Shown here: positions 24,219-35,500 of the stretch, piece after piece
Layout: each line of letters starts with the position of its first letter
Position numbering within the stretch: position 1 is the stretch's first letter
Source of the DNA: Athripsodes cinereus
Lineage: Eukaryota > Arthropoda > Insecta > Trichoptera > Leptoceridae
Direction of reading: 5' to 3'
DNA: 64,000 nucleotides
Assembly (NCBI GenBank): GCA_947579605.1
Contig: OX388307.1
Span: 13,927,237-13,991,236, forward strand
Program-made: the position numbers and the translations under genes
The notes under the pieces: model-generated
Told to the model about the DNA's origin: nothing
The model's database searches: none
The model's input: the letters and a program-made list of their open reading frames with translations, nothing else

Positions 24219-25106
24219 TAGAGGGTTACTCCCGGGAATTCCCGGGAAAACCCTCTTATTTTTATTTCCCGTTTCCCGGGAAAAAAACGAATCCTTTCCC
24301 GGGAAAAAATACAAATTATTAGTCATGCAGATTGCCATACCGATACCGAAATCTTTGTTTAGTTAACTGTAATAGTCGTGATAAACTTGTAGAAGCTGAC
24401 GAATATTTTGATATGAAAATATGAAAAATAATATTAATTACCAATATAAGTGTTATACTTTAAAAAAAAAACTTAATTATAGCTTCAATGTATTCGTTTG
24501 AAAGAAGCATAATTATTCTAAATATAATTCGAAATCGGAGGTGTGTTTGGCCGACAATGTATAAGAATCCTACAATTTTTCATGTTTTTTTTTTACATAT
24601 TTCGAAAAGTTAGATAGTTCTTAAAAATATTAGTGCAGCCAACTGTCATTTTTTTTGTTTTATTCATGGATATTAACCGATATAAAAAATCTTTTTTTGT
24701 CGAAATTTCTCATTTTTTAAAGTCAAAAATCTTTAAAAAGCTTTGCCAAAATCCATAACACTTTTTTGCTTGATAGGATGATCAAAAATTAAAAGTTTAT
24801 ATATTTTGTAAACAATTTTTATTTTGATATAACATAGAGTACCTAAATAAATCTCGTCAGTCAGCTATTTAGTTTTTTTTAAGCAAATTACTTATATTGG
24901 TAACAAAAATTTGATTTTCTTTTTATCAAATCAAAATGTTTGCAAGGGTCAACAAGTTATGAGAGTTTTTATACCAAATTTGTTGAAAATTGAATATTTA
25001 TAAATATAATAATGAATTTCCCGGGATTCCCGGGAATCCCGGGAAATTCATTTAAAAATTTCCCGTTTCCCGGGAACAAAAATAATCCGGGAAAAGATAC
25101 CCTCTA
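24219..25106. mobile_element. hAT-like non-autonomous element rich in CCCGGG
   Basis: Termini TAGAGGGTTAC and GATACCCTCTA are inverted. They are bounded by a perfect 8-bp duplication GTCGTAGA (24211-24218 and 25107-25114), the length used by hAT transposons. Both ends carry a cluster of CCCGGG hexamers, about four at each end, including TTTCCCGTTTCCCGGGAA in the same, not inverted, orientation at both ends. The 700-bp centre is A+T-rich with no usable reading frame. Confidence 0.82.
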
Positions 25107-25114
25107 GTCGTAGA

Positions 25115-26013
25115 GCAAATAGAAAAAGTAGTAAAATTATATTTAGGATGAAACATATTAAGGGTCAGTAGGTATATTATTAATGTGTCATAAAAACAAA
25201 GTAAGTTACTTGTTTACACGGTGTACCTATTCATATTATAACAAGAAATAGTTAGTCTCACTATAATACCTATGGGTGCAGAAATAATACTTGGAAGTTC
25301 GTATATTGCCCGTCATATTGGTCCGATGGGAGTGGTCCAACTATACCCCATCAAAGTAATCACGTATTTTCGCAGCTTTATTGGAAAACGTGGTGAAATC
25401 TGTGGAAACATAACGATTTTATACATTGCGCAGATTTATCAGATCACACAAACCTAAAAAAGAATTCCATTTAGAAGTTAGCCGATATTACTTTCTTTCG
25501 ACACATTACCATTTAACGTTACTTGTGTGTTGTTTTATTTTTGTGTTTATTTTTATATTAAAAATATTTCAGATTCAATAATGGTTCCGAAAAAAAAATA
25601 GATTTTATAGTAATATAACATCGAATATAAAGTTTTAACGTCTGTGTATTTTCTGAAATGATTAGGTACATGTACCTACCTGCTTGTGTTTTCACAGTTA
25701 ATTTACTACAGACAAAGCAAACAGCATGGAAACATTGATCTTCCAGATAATTGGCAACACACTTCGTAGATTCAGAATAAACACCCTGATAATTTATTAT
25801 AGCGCCTATCACAATGTACTTTAACTGCAGTGCTTTGTAAGTTTAGATATTTATAACAATTACCTTGGTAATGTCAAAAAAATTAATTACATGCATCTAT
25901 TAATTTATTCCATCGCTGCTTTTCCCACTTATAACAAGGTTAACAGGGTTTTTAATTAACACAAAATTAAGAAAACATATTTTATGATAGATATTAAATA
26001 ACTGTGATCGTGT
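25115..26013. other. Non-coding stretch
   Basis: A 61-codon open frame at 25272-25457 has fairly balanced composition but no motif, splice context or homologue I can name. Nothing else was seen. Confidence 0.35.
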
Positions 26014-26118
26014 ACAAGGGGTCCTTGGGTCAATACCAGGTGCCGGCAAACTCCCCTTTCACGACACAAGCTTTTAGTAGCTTAATGTGAAAGGTGTATG
26101 AGGTTGTATTTGGGTTTG
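26014..26118 (+). mobile_element. tRNA-derived SINE (family A), 5' part missing
   Basis: The copy begins inside the tRNA-like head (ACAAGGGGTCC), has a degraded B box (GGGTCAATACC), and then the shared body GTGCCGGCAAACTCCCC and tail TGTATTTGGGTTT. Alignment to the reverse strand of 7441-7622 is clear by eye. Confidence 0.8.
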
Positions 26119-26870
26119 GAAGCGATATTAACGATAGAATGATTTTTATTTTGCATTTTCCAGTGGTCAATAAGTTGCACGTGCAAAAGACGTTTGATTA
26201 ACCACAGTCCATACAGGATTTGCAGTGTTGTCTGTTATTGTTTAAAAATAAGAGAAATAAAATTTTATATATATATATATATACGGCAACACTTATTTTC
26301 AATCGAAAGATGTCAAACTCAAAAATTTCCACGGTGTTTGAGAATCTAAAAATCTAAGTAAGCTTTATAAAATGACAAAATACTATTTACTTTAGTTATA
26401 AAATAATTTCTTTGATCACCTGTCAGCCAAATTATTTAATAGAGCATTATTTAAATTAATGTTTAATTTTCACCTCGTAAATTATTCTACGTCTTTGCAT
26501 ACCTATCCGCGTTAAGTAAAGTTTATTTTTCGTCTTATTTAAACAAAATGTTGGCCATGCCTTTCCAACATCCAAATTTCCTTTTGGGAATTAAGAAAGG
26601 CGGTATGCCTTTAACACAGAAAGTTACACATTATGTATAATTTGTACAATTCTCTTCTTTGTCATTATCGATTCCCTTGCCGATGTGTTCGAAGATTTTT
26701 TTCTTTAAACATCACAACGATAACAGCAGTAGTGAACTCTTTATTATAATAGTTTGCGTATGATGATTATTTCATACAAAGAGAACAATAAGTGGAAAAT
26801 ATAGGTAGATATATTATCAAAATTTGTTTACTTAAAAATATAAAATCTATCCATCCAATTATAGCATGTA

Positions 26871-26975
26871 ACCAGTAAACTAACTACATGGAAATAACAT
26901 ACAAGTTGTCCTCTCTATGTCAATGAAGTTAAGACTTTGAATATAGCATATCTCATCGCTTTCTGGCGATGTCTT
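26871..26975 (-). repeat. Dispersed repeat R, diverged partial copy
   Basis: Matches the inner part of repeat R (ACATACAAGTTGTCCTCTCT, then AAGTTAAGACTTT and CATCGCT) with indels. The CCATCACGG end is not recognisable. Confidence 0.55.
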
Positions 26976-29900
26976 ATGAGTACAAGCCTTCATTAATTTA
27001 TAATTGGATCCAGAAAACAATAATTATTAATATTAAAAAAAAAATATTCAAAAAACGAAAATATATTTCCTGATTTTCAATGGCAAACATGGAAATTTTA
27101 TACAATTGTAATTTCAAGATTTGGTTACCTATTCAAATAAATATTCCCGTTTGTCAGTAATGAAAGTGTTCCTAATATATGTTTATCAGAAAAAGACTGC
27201 AAATGATTAATGTTTCAAACATAAATAGGGTCTTTATTGAATTAAAGACAATTTATTTTCAATTATATGAAATGTATTGATAACATCAAAGACAGATCCT
27301 ATGGTTCAAATTATGGAACATAATGTATGCACAAGTGGAAATGATAATTTGTTATTTAGTTAAAATCGATAGGTATTCCTTGAACCTATTTATTCGTTTG
27401 CTGGAAAGCACTTCATTTATATTATAAATAGCATAGGTAGCTATTCTTAATTATACAAAAGATTTTAAAAAAATAGCTTGCTCAAAAAATCTCTTATTGA
27501 TGTCTTTAATTATTATCAGGCTTCAATAAGAACTTTAAATTCTTTCATGCTGCGATATAACTCATTAAGTACATATGTTGAGAATTGAGTGCATGTAGAT
27601 CACATCCTTACGAACGCTTTTTTGTCATTCATTCAATTATTTTATCGTGTTAGTCGATTCCTTACTAACTTGTTACTTTGATATTCAATATCGATGTATT
27701 TACATACACGAAATTAATATATTTATAATGAACATTTTATAATTCAATAAAAATCTAATGAGAATTCCTGAAAAAGATTTCAATAGCGTAGTAAAAAAAT
27801 ATAGCAAATAAAAAACTAATGGAGGTATTTTTTATACTCTCATTGGCCTTCTAAAATTACGAATACAAATAAGTGAAAATGAAAATATACCAATGAAGTT
27901 AATAATTAATGTGTCAAAAGTTTCTACGACATAAATAACTGTATGTGCTTGTGTTTTGATATTTATTATTCCATTCCTTTTCTATTAATTGCTTTAAGAC
28001 ATACCCTAGTTGGTCAGCTATTTAGCTACAAATGTTTTATAATTAGCTTATAATCGACTCAATTCAGTCTATTAGGTTTGGCTTCTGTATCACAACAGTA
28101 TGTCTGTGGATTTGAAGAATCGCCATTTATCTCCAGCAGATGGATTAATCTGATGGATTAATCTGAGAGAGAGGATACTTTTAGTAAACAAACGCTCATT
28201 TTGAAAACAAAGATTTGATTACTGTCATCTTAATAATTAGAATGCTGTTAGAGTCTCAAATTTAAAAAAGCTAGATTATTAGGTATTCCAATGATATCCA
28301 GAGTAATAAAATTACGAATTCATCAGAATTTGAAGGATTTACTTAGTCCGGTATAATAAAATTAATTTAAGTGGATACATTCATATTGAATTTGTCAATA
28401 GATGTTGGAAGGTACCCACAGACTACCAAAATAGGTTATTGAATAAGTTTTCAATGTACTAATTATGAAACTCTTATATAGGTATGATTATTTATTCAGG
28501 TCATATTTTTGTTATTCAAAACGAGATAATTTTATATAGCCATCCAAATATTCTGAGGAGGAAAATAATTCAGCAAGTAAATAATTCTTGGAAAATTTGA
28601 TTAAAAGGTAAAAATAATTAACGTTTAAACATGGAATTCATAAAACTTTGCTTATTTAATACTGTAATTATTTGATATTTAAGAATGTAAATATACATAG
28701 AAATATATGAACTCTATATGAATGTACGTAAAGGGTTCTCGTATTAATGGGTTGTAGAAAGTTAGCAGGTATAATTAGATCACTTCTAATTATGACTTGC
28801 TATTATTATTATCTTCTATTATTCTCCAACTTCTACCACAAGGACGTATATGACTAAATAGATTTTATGTATTTTGGGTTAACCTGGTGTAATTTCACTG
28901 TACATATTAATTCTGAAAGGTCGTTTCTTAATTACCTACTAACTTACTGACTAAAATTTATCATCTTCATGATACTAAACAATACATTCACATAACTGTG
29001 AATCATGCAGTTTATACAAAACAGAAGTTCAATTTTAAGCATATTTACCTATATTGTAAATATTACGGTTTGAACTTCATCACAAACTTTCACAATATTC
29101 TATATCGGTGATATTACGATATTAATGAAGAGTTAGAAATTTCATAAACTACGTGTTACACAATGCTTTAATAAACTCAAAGTAGGTTGATTCACTGCTT
29201 CACAATTTTGAAATTCTGATTAAATTATAAGGTATTGATCTAGAATTTTTAAAATATTGCTATCTTTATATCAGTTTTATTTCTTTTCCTGCAAACAAGC
29301 TGATACCCGTAAATGTAACATTCCGGAAAAAATACATTCCAAATAAAATTAATGTTACATATCAAATCATAAAAAACTACAGGCACTATTTTGATTTTAT
29401 GCACTTTAGTGAAATAAAACTAAATATCGATCTCTTACGAAAAACGTATTATAGCATAATTTACTAATAAAACACAAATTATTAATATGAACTTCCACCA
29501 AGAATCGTCGGTCGATAAATTAAACCTTTTATTATAAAATACCAGAGAAAACTTTGAACTTTACTTAGGAGGTTCAAGTGGAAAGACTACGAGTCTGAAA
29601 AATTGGACAGCCAGTGCTCCGAAATGGGAAGACTCAAATTAAAAATGTGCATAATCGTTCGAAAACAGTTGTGGACTAGTGCAAGTGAATCAGTTAAAAG
29701 ACAAAATTTTAAAATTCGATTCCTAATTATATTTTATGCTTCAATAACAATTGTTCATGTCTTGCTCCATCTGTAATTTGAATGAAATAACTTTATAATA
29801 TTGGTTAGTTTGTTCTATTCTTTATTTTTGAGAAACTCTAGCCCTGCGGCAATTAGTATATGCATTCAATTATTTAATCGATTAAATACATAATTACGAG

Positions 29901-30021
29901 TATGCATTCAAATCGACAGTGTTTTAAATATTACATTTTTTTTATAAAAATATGAAATTTTATAACGTTAACTTTAATTTAATAAATAAATAAAATAATG
30001 GCTTCAAATAGGTAAAACCTT
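26976..30021. other. Non-coding stretch, nothing recognised
   Basis: About 3 kb of A+T-rich sequence. A 13-bp unit GATGGATTAATCT is duplicated in tandem near 28140. I see no genes. Confidence 0.45.
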
Positions 30022-30060
30022 AGAGGCCTACATTCAGCAGTGTAACAATGGCTTATTATT
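30022..30060 (+). mobile_element. Short 3'-end remnant of an RTE-type retrotransposon
   Basis: GAGGCCTACATTCAGCAGTG followed by ATGGCTTATTATTGA resembles the common lepidopteran RTE 3' end (GGCCTATGTTCAGCAGTGG then a TGATGA tail). The likeness is from memory and short. Confidence 0.4.
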
Positions 30061-30540
30061 GAGAACAAACCCCGGGCAGGAAAATAGCTATTTTTATTTC
30101 ATATACTCTGCATAGAAATATAATTAACGAAAATTGAAAAGAAAGTGATTAATCATTATAATGGATACTACAAAGTACTTCAGTATGGAGATTAAAACTT
30201 TGTAGATGTGTCTGTTGCAACATAGAAAAGAAAATAATACAAGTAGAAGCAATATATGATATTAATTTTTAGTTGGAAAATAATTAATGGAAAAGTTTAA
30301 AAACACCAAGTGGAACTCTTACAGAAAAAGTGTATGGAACATTTTTTTGTTAAGTTTCCTTTTTTATTGTGGTTTGACTCTTTTTTGAAAAAAAAAATGT
30401 TAAAAACCATGCATTCGTGGGAAAAATATATTACAAGTATGTATGTAAATAAATTATAATAATGTTAAGGCTTGGTAGAAAAAAATCACCGTATAGTGAT
30501 TAAAACACATTTTAGCTCACAATGAGTAAATATAGATAAA

Positions 30541-30702
30541 TATAGTGGTCGGTTGCTTGATTGTAGTCTCGAAGTATTTATCGAGAAATTCTGGGTTCGA
30601 TTCCACCCACTGCCGATTCGCTCCACCTTCAAGAATCATATCTCCTACTGTGTGGATTATATTTGGGTTTAAAACGAATACAGATCTATCTTTTTTAAAT
30701 AA
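30541..30702 (+). mobile_element. tRNA-derived SINE (family A)
   Basis: TAGTGGTCGGTTGCTTGA provides an A-box-like start, and TGGGTTCGATTCC (about 30592-30604) is a good B box. The tail TATTTGGGTTTAAAACGAAT then runs into an A-rich end, as in the copy at 7441. The middle body is diverged. It might be mistaken for a tRNA gene, but there is no CCA-stem pairing or anticodon arm I can draw. Confidence 0.7.
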
Positions 30703-30979
30703 TGAAAAGATAGTTTTTCAATTATTCAGATCAAGTTTATGACAACTTTATTTGAAAACACTAGGAGATAATGTCAAAACATTTCGATTTACTTAATACG
30801 TTTATTTTGTGGTGCACTATATTTATATGGGACAGTAAAAAAATCGAAACTATACTCTACCCCCATGTCTTAACGCAAGTGGAGTAAGCATAAAGGACAT
30901 AACGACATATGTAGGTATCTATCCTTAGACAATTTCCCATACGTGCACGTTGATTTATTTTACCTAACACACCCCCGTC

Positions 30980-31090
30980 CTTGATTCACGTGATCAAGGC
31001 ACGTGGTTCTCAGATGCCCAAGTTTTCTCACACTCCCTTTTTAGCAGGAAGGTATAGACTCATTGTCATCCATTCGTTCCACATGTCCAA
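30980..31090 (-). pseudogene. RTE-type retrotransposon relic (family A)
   Basis: On the minus strand GGACATGTGGAACGAATGGA translates as the GHVERMD block of family A. It is followed downstream by a decayed match to the DQVDQI region (DHVNQ here). It aligns by eye with the minus-strand copy at 58780. No open frame survives. Confidence 0.55.
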
Positions 31091-31420
31091 ACAAAAAAAA
31101 TCGACATGTAATAAACGATGTCTCGTGTCCATAAAAAAGGTTCAACATTCGACCTACATTACATAATTATAAAATATCTTTACAATCGATAAAACATCGC
31201 GATTCGTTTCACAATATTATTATTATTGTTAACAATCTATTCACTCAACCGGCAAACTGTTATTACTCGATAATTATTCCAGTAGATATAAATATTTGAG
31301 TTCAAACACATACAAGTGCATCTACAGTAGTGTTCTTTTATACATTACTATATTCCCCGCGGAGTTCCTTAAATACAGTAGTCCTATCTCCACATTTACA
31401 AGTGTCTTGTAACAGATATT

Positions 31421-31612
31421 CGTAAAACATCACGAATGAGACAAAATCTTCAGTTAAATTAAGGTACAGTCTGGTTTTTATACTTCACGGAGGGGAAAAT
31501 CTGTGTGTTTCAGACCCGTGGTACATTGGCTACCATCCCATTGGGAAATACTATGCTGAAGAGAGGGTTGAACATTATATCCGCTACGGCCACCTTTATA
31601 AGGTCATTTCCT
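31421..31612 (+). other. ORF without ATG, possibly an exon
   Basis: A 64-codon frame ends DPWYIGYHPIGKYYAEERVE followed by HYIRYGHLYK. The composition is unusually protein-like for this window, with Trp, Gly, His and Glu and better codon balance. A plausible acceptor (TGTGTTTCAG, ending at 31514) lies just before the conserved-looking part. The best donor candidate (AAG, then GTCATT) is poor. I recognise no family. It may be a host exon, a transposon relic or chance. Confidence 0.2.
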
Positions 31613-31977
31613 AAACGAGATCGGGTCAAAATTAATAGTTCAATTGAAACCGTTTATATGGATCACTTAAGACAAAAGATATAACGGATAATAAAATTAC
31701 ACTAAAAATATTTAATAATAATCAGATATTTCAAATGAATGCATTTTTTCTTCCCAATATATATAGGTAGTTAACATAATAGGTAAATTTAATTAAAAAC
31801 AATTTTCTTTATATGTTGTTGGTTGCTCTTGTGTGAGCAAACCAGGTTGAAAGGTATTACACATTAGTGTCTATTATAATATCAACTTATATTGGTTTAT
31901 ATATGTGAAATTTCCTCTATAAATTTAATATTCACATCACATAAAACATTATATATATATATATCTTAAAGATTGTA

Positions 31978-32381
31978 CGAGGCATGTTTTTTAAGTAAGT
32001 ACCGTTTTGGAATTAAAAAAAGACGTGCAAAGATATCGCAATAATTTTATTTTTACATGAAAGCCTGTACCTTAATCTACTTTTCTACATAATTTCCGTG
32101 AATATTGAGACACTTTTCATAACGTGGCACCAGTTTTTGAATACCCTCCTCATAAAATTCTGCCGCCTGTGGTTAAGTGGTTAACAAGTCAGGCGGCAGA
32201 ATTTTATGAGGAGGGTATTCAAAAACTGGTGCCACGTTATGACAAGTGCCTCAATATTCACGGAAATTATGTAGAAAAGTGGATTAAGGTACAGGCTTTC
32301 ATGTAAAAATAAAATTATTGCGATATCTTTGCACGTCTTTTTTTAATTCCAAAACGGTACTTACTTAAAAAACATGCCTCG
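31978..32381. mobile_element. Mariner-derived foldback element
   Basis: Two inverted 192-bp arms (31978-32169, 32190-32381) are separated by 20 bp and flanked by TA on each side. The ends begin CGAGGCATGTTTTTTAAGTA, resembling a mariner terminus. Each arm consists of the 3' end of a mariner transposase gene plus its terminal repeat, so the element is two right ends joined head to head. Such a structure can be mobilised by a related transposase but encodes none. Confidence 0.88.
32187..32306 (+). pseudogene. Mariner transposase C-terminal fragment
   Basis: The frame reads AAEFYEEGIQKLVPRYDKCL then NIHGNYVEK, the characteristic last residues of mariner-family transposases (GIxxLxxRYxKCxxxxGxYVEK). 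The DDE catalytic domain and DNA-binding domain are absent. The same coding sequence occurs on the minus strand in the left arm, with small differences (for example GACAAGTGCC against GAAAAGTGTC). It is a 3' remnant only, with no function of its own. Confidence 0.85.
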
Positions 32382-32395
32382 TATTATGTGTACCT

Positions 32396-32530
32396 AACGT
32401 GTAATGGTTAAGATGGTTGTATGGACGAGCGTGCGCCTCTGTAGTATATAGTGTTGGTACGATACCACTATGTGATGTTTGGTTTTCTCACGTAGGGACT
32501 TAACAAGACCCATGTAACTAAGAGCTCTTT
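32396..32530 (+). mobile_element. tRNA-derived SINE remnant (family C)
   Basis: AATGGTTAAGATGGTTG resembles an A box, and GTTGGTACGATACCA is a B box with two changes. They are spaced as in tRNA-like heads, with GCGTGCGCCTCTG between them. It lies 15 bp beyond the mariner foldback. Confidence 0.6.
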
Positions 32531-35500
32531 TGTAATAACATTACATTATTATTATTATTATTAGTAATAGAAGTAGTAGAAGATACTGAGGTTCTTACAT
32601 TTAGTTAGTTACCTGTATGTCCTCTAGGTACCTCTCCTACATAATGAAATGATAAAGTTATCTCATTATAAACTAGATTTAAAACCTACCCTCTTTATTT
32701 AACAAATACACTGATGGCCTAAATTATCAATCTGCCGTACCAATTTTTCTATTGGCTTTACTTTCAAGCATTAATGTGATCAAAATGTTCTGTGAGGTGT
32801 CCTCCAACGAATAAACTAGTCATCGAATGTCATGCAAATAAACGTAAAACATTTCGTATAAACATTTAATATCTTCAATTGAGTCAAGAGGTATGCCACC
32901 CATCCAAGATGTATATTTTAACTTTATTGGCGCGTAAAGTATATATTTTCCGATATTTATAGTATCGGTACACGTGTAATAGAACTCCATCGTAGGATAA
33001 ATTGAAACAAGCGTTTCGTTCCACTATAGATTAATCAACGCGAGAGAGACGTCTTTCGACTTTTAAGGTCATTAAAAATCATTGATGGAGAAGTCAAGAC
33101 GTTTTTTTTCGTGTTTTTTATCTATATGTAGTGAAACAAAAGGCTTGTTTCAATTTATCCAATAGTCAAATAAAAATTGTAGATTGAAAAAATGTCTGTT
33201 TCTTTAAAAACTGTAATATCTTCGACATTAGTTATAGCTCAATTATCATTAAGAAATTTCAGGACACAAAACTACTTTATGTGTTATCTAGGGCAAATAA
33301 ATAAACGTATGTAATATTATTTATTTATGAAGAGATTCAAATATTAAAACATTTATAAGGATTCTATTTAACTTGACTAGAGAACTTTCCCTATCTTTGA
33401 GGTACCTTCATCATGTATACGTAAGTAGTATTTCAATATGACTGTAGGTAAATCAAAACCTAATACGAAATCAACGAAACAATATACTTTCAGATTGGAA
33501 GTTGTAGAAATGCGTGTGGTTATCAGATAGCAAAAGGTTTTGGTAGATAAAAATCTGGCGTACCTTTTTATTGTTTGGATAAAGTTAATGGATACGTGAA
33601 TAGTGAAATGAAAATATATGAAATTTTCGTCTGTATATCTATTTTAAACTTTGCTTTCAAAATCAGTTTAAATGTAGCAGTCTCATTGCCAGCCACGAAA
33701 GGAGTGTTAAAAAATAAATTACATGAGAACATTCATATGTACAACTGAGGTGGAAAAACTTTTCAGTAAAGTCACTCGACATGAAAACAAAGCAATATAT
33801 TATTATTAACGATAGAGGTAAAAGTCGATTCATGGAAGACTTGGCAGGAATCAATAGACAAAAACATTTCTCAACTATTCGAACACGTTTCCAAACAACC
33901 ACTACACGTTCAGAGTTTGTGCCGAATGTTAAAAAGTTTTGTCGTTCGTCAGTTCTAGTTTAAAAAGACCAATTTTACGACTTGCGACAAACAAATAATT
34001 TAACACTTATCTACGGCAAAGAATATTTGAACAAATGAACATTATTGCAAAAACACTCGGTACTCGGAAAACAAATCTCTCGGTATTGAGAGAATTTTCG
34101 CATGAAAAAATTAGATTTAATATTACAAAATTCTGGATGTAAAAATTACTTATAACTGGTAGAAATATTTTTTAAAAGTGAAAACATAAAAAAATATAAA
34201 GCAAAGCGTTAAATAAGATTAGATTATTATACCACTCTTTTCTTCAAGTTTTCGACTATGGAAGTTCGTAAAACATGACTAATGAGATATTTGAAATCTT
34301 TTATTCAGCGATGTAGTATGTTATCCATCCTGAATGTTTGTAGAGGATAACTTCCATATTTATCAAATGCGGTTAGTTTACAAGTATTTCCACTTATGGA
34401 ATATACCATGGTGGTGAAGATGTATACATAAAGAGGTAGATGAATCACATAGAAGTAAAACTATTTCAAACATTGCGGTTTTTGGTATATTTAGTATGGG
34501 TACATGATATTATTCTTCTACATATTATTTTGAACAGCCGTTACCGCCGTTAAAACAACTTGCTATTGAATAAAGAGTTCGTTATAAATATAAGATAGTG
34601 GTATTATATTTTTCGTCCTCGAAAAACAGATGCCCTATTCTGAAATATTTGATAAGAATGAAGAAAATTAACAGAGGTCTGGAACTAAGTAGCAAAAAGT
34701 TGTAGGAAATGGAAATATTTTTGTTTAATTATATAACATATTCAATGATGTATTGCTACAAACAGATGTTGAAGATTTTTTGCTGATGAAATTAGTTTTG
34801 AACAGGCAAGAGTAAACCCATAACCACAATCCAGAATTAGGAAATATGAGAAAATGGAAACAGCAGCATGTTAATGATTATGTCCAATCGAGAATCAATT
34901 TATCGAAATTCATATTAAATTTTACCATAATATTAACATTTCATATTACTTTCTAATGATCTACAAAATGTAATGTAATCTAAACTTTATGAGGGTCTAT
35001 ATTATTCCATAAATCAGTATTCAAGGCACATAATATCAGAATGTGATCACCCAAAGGGAAGAAGTTGGAATATATTATTCAATTAAATTGTGTTTCCAAA
35101 ATATTCGTGGACGGGTCCTGTCAGTAAATTGGCGTGATAATAACCATGAAATATATATTATACTATATACAACAATAATTAATAAATAATCTGCTTTCTA
35201 AGTACTTATACATAATAGCTTCAATTTGGGTAAAATTTGGGTGCCGTTAAAATAAATATATAAACATATCAGCTTTCACTACAAGCTCAAAAATGTAGGA
35301 TTTTCAAGGTTGCATTTATATGCTTATGAATATAAATATGATGCAAGATACTACGAGCATTGAAAATATCACAAACAGAATTTATTTCAACATATAAATG
35401 ATATATAGATTACAATGATTCTGACTGAGTATGAAGATTACAGTACAATAAAAATAAATTAGCAAGAAGACTACTGTTTTTAAGACTGGCATATCAATTT

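Noticed and set aside
30541..30610. A functional tRNA gene at the TGGGTTCGATTCC B box
   Set aside because: No acceptor-stem pairing or plausible anticodon arm. The tail matches the SINE copy at 7441.
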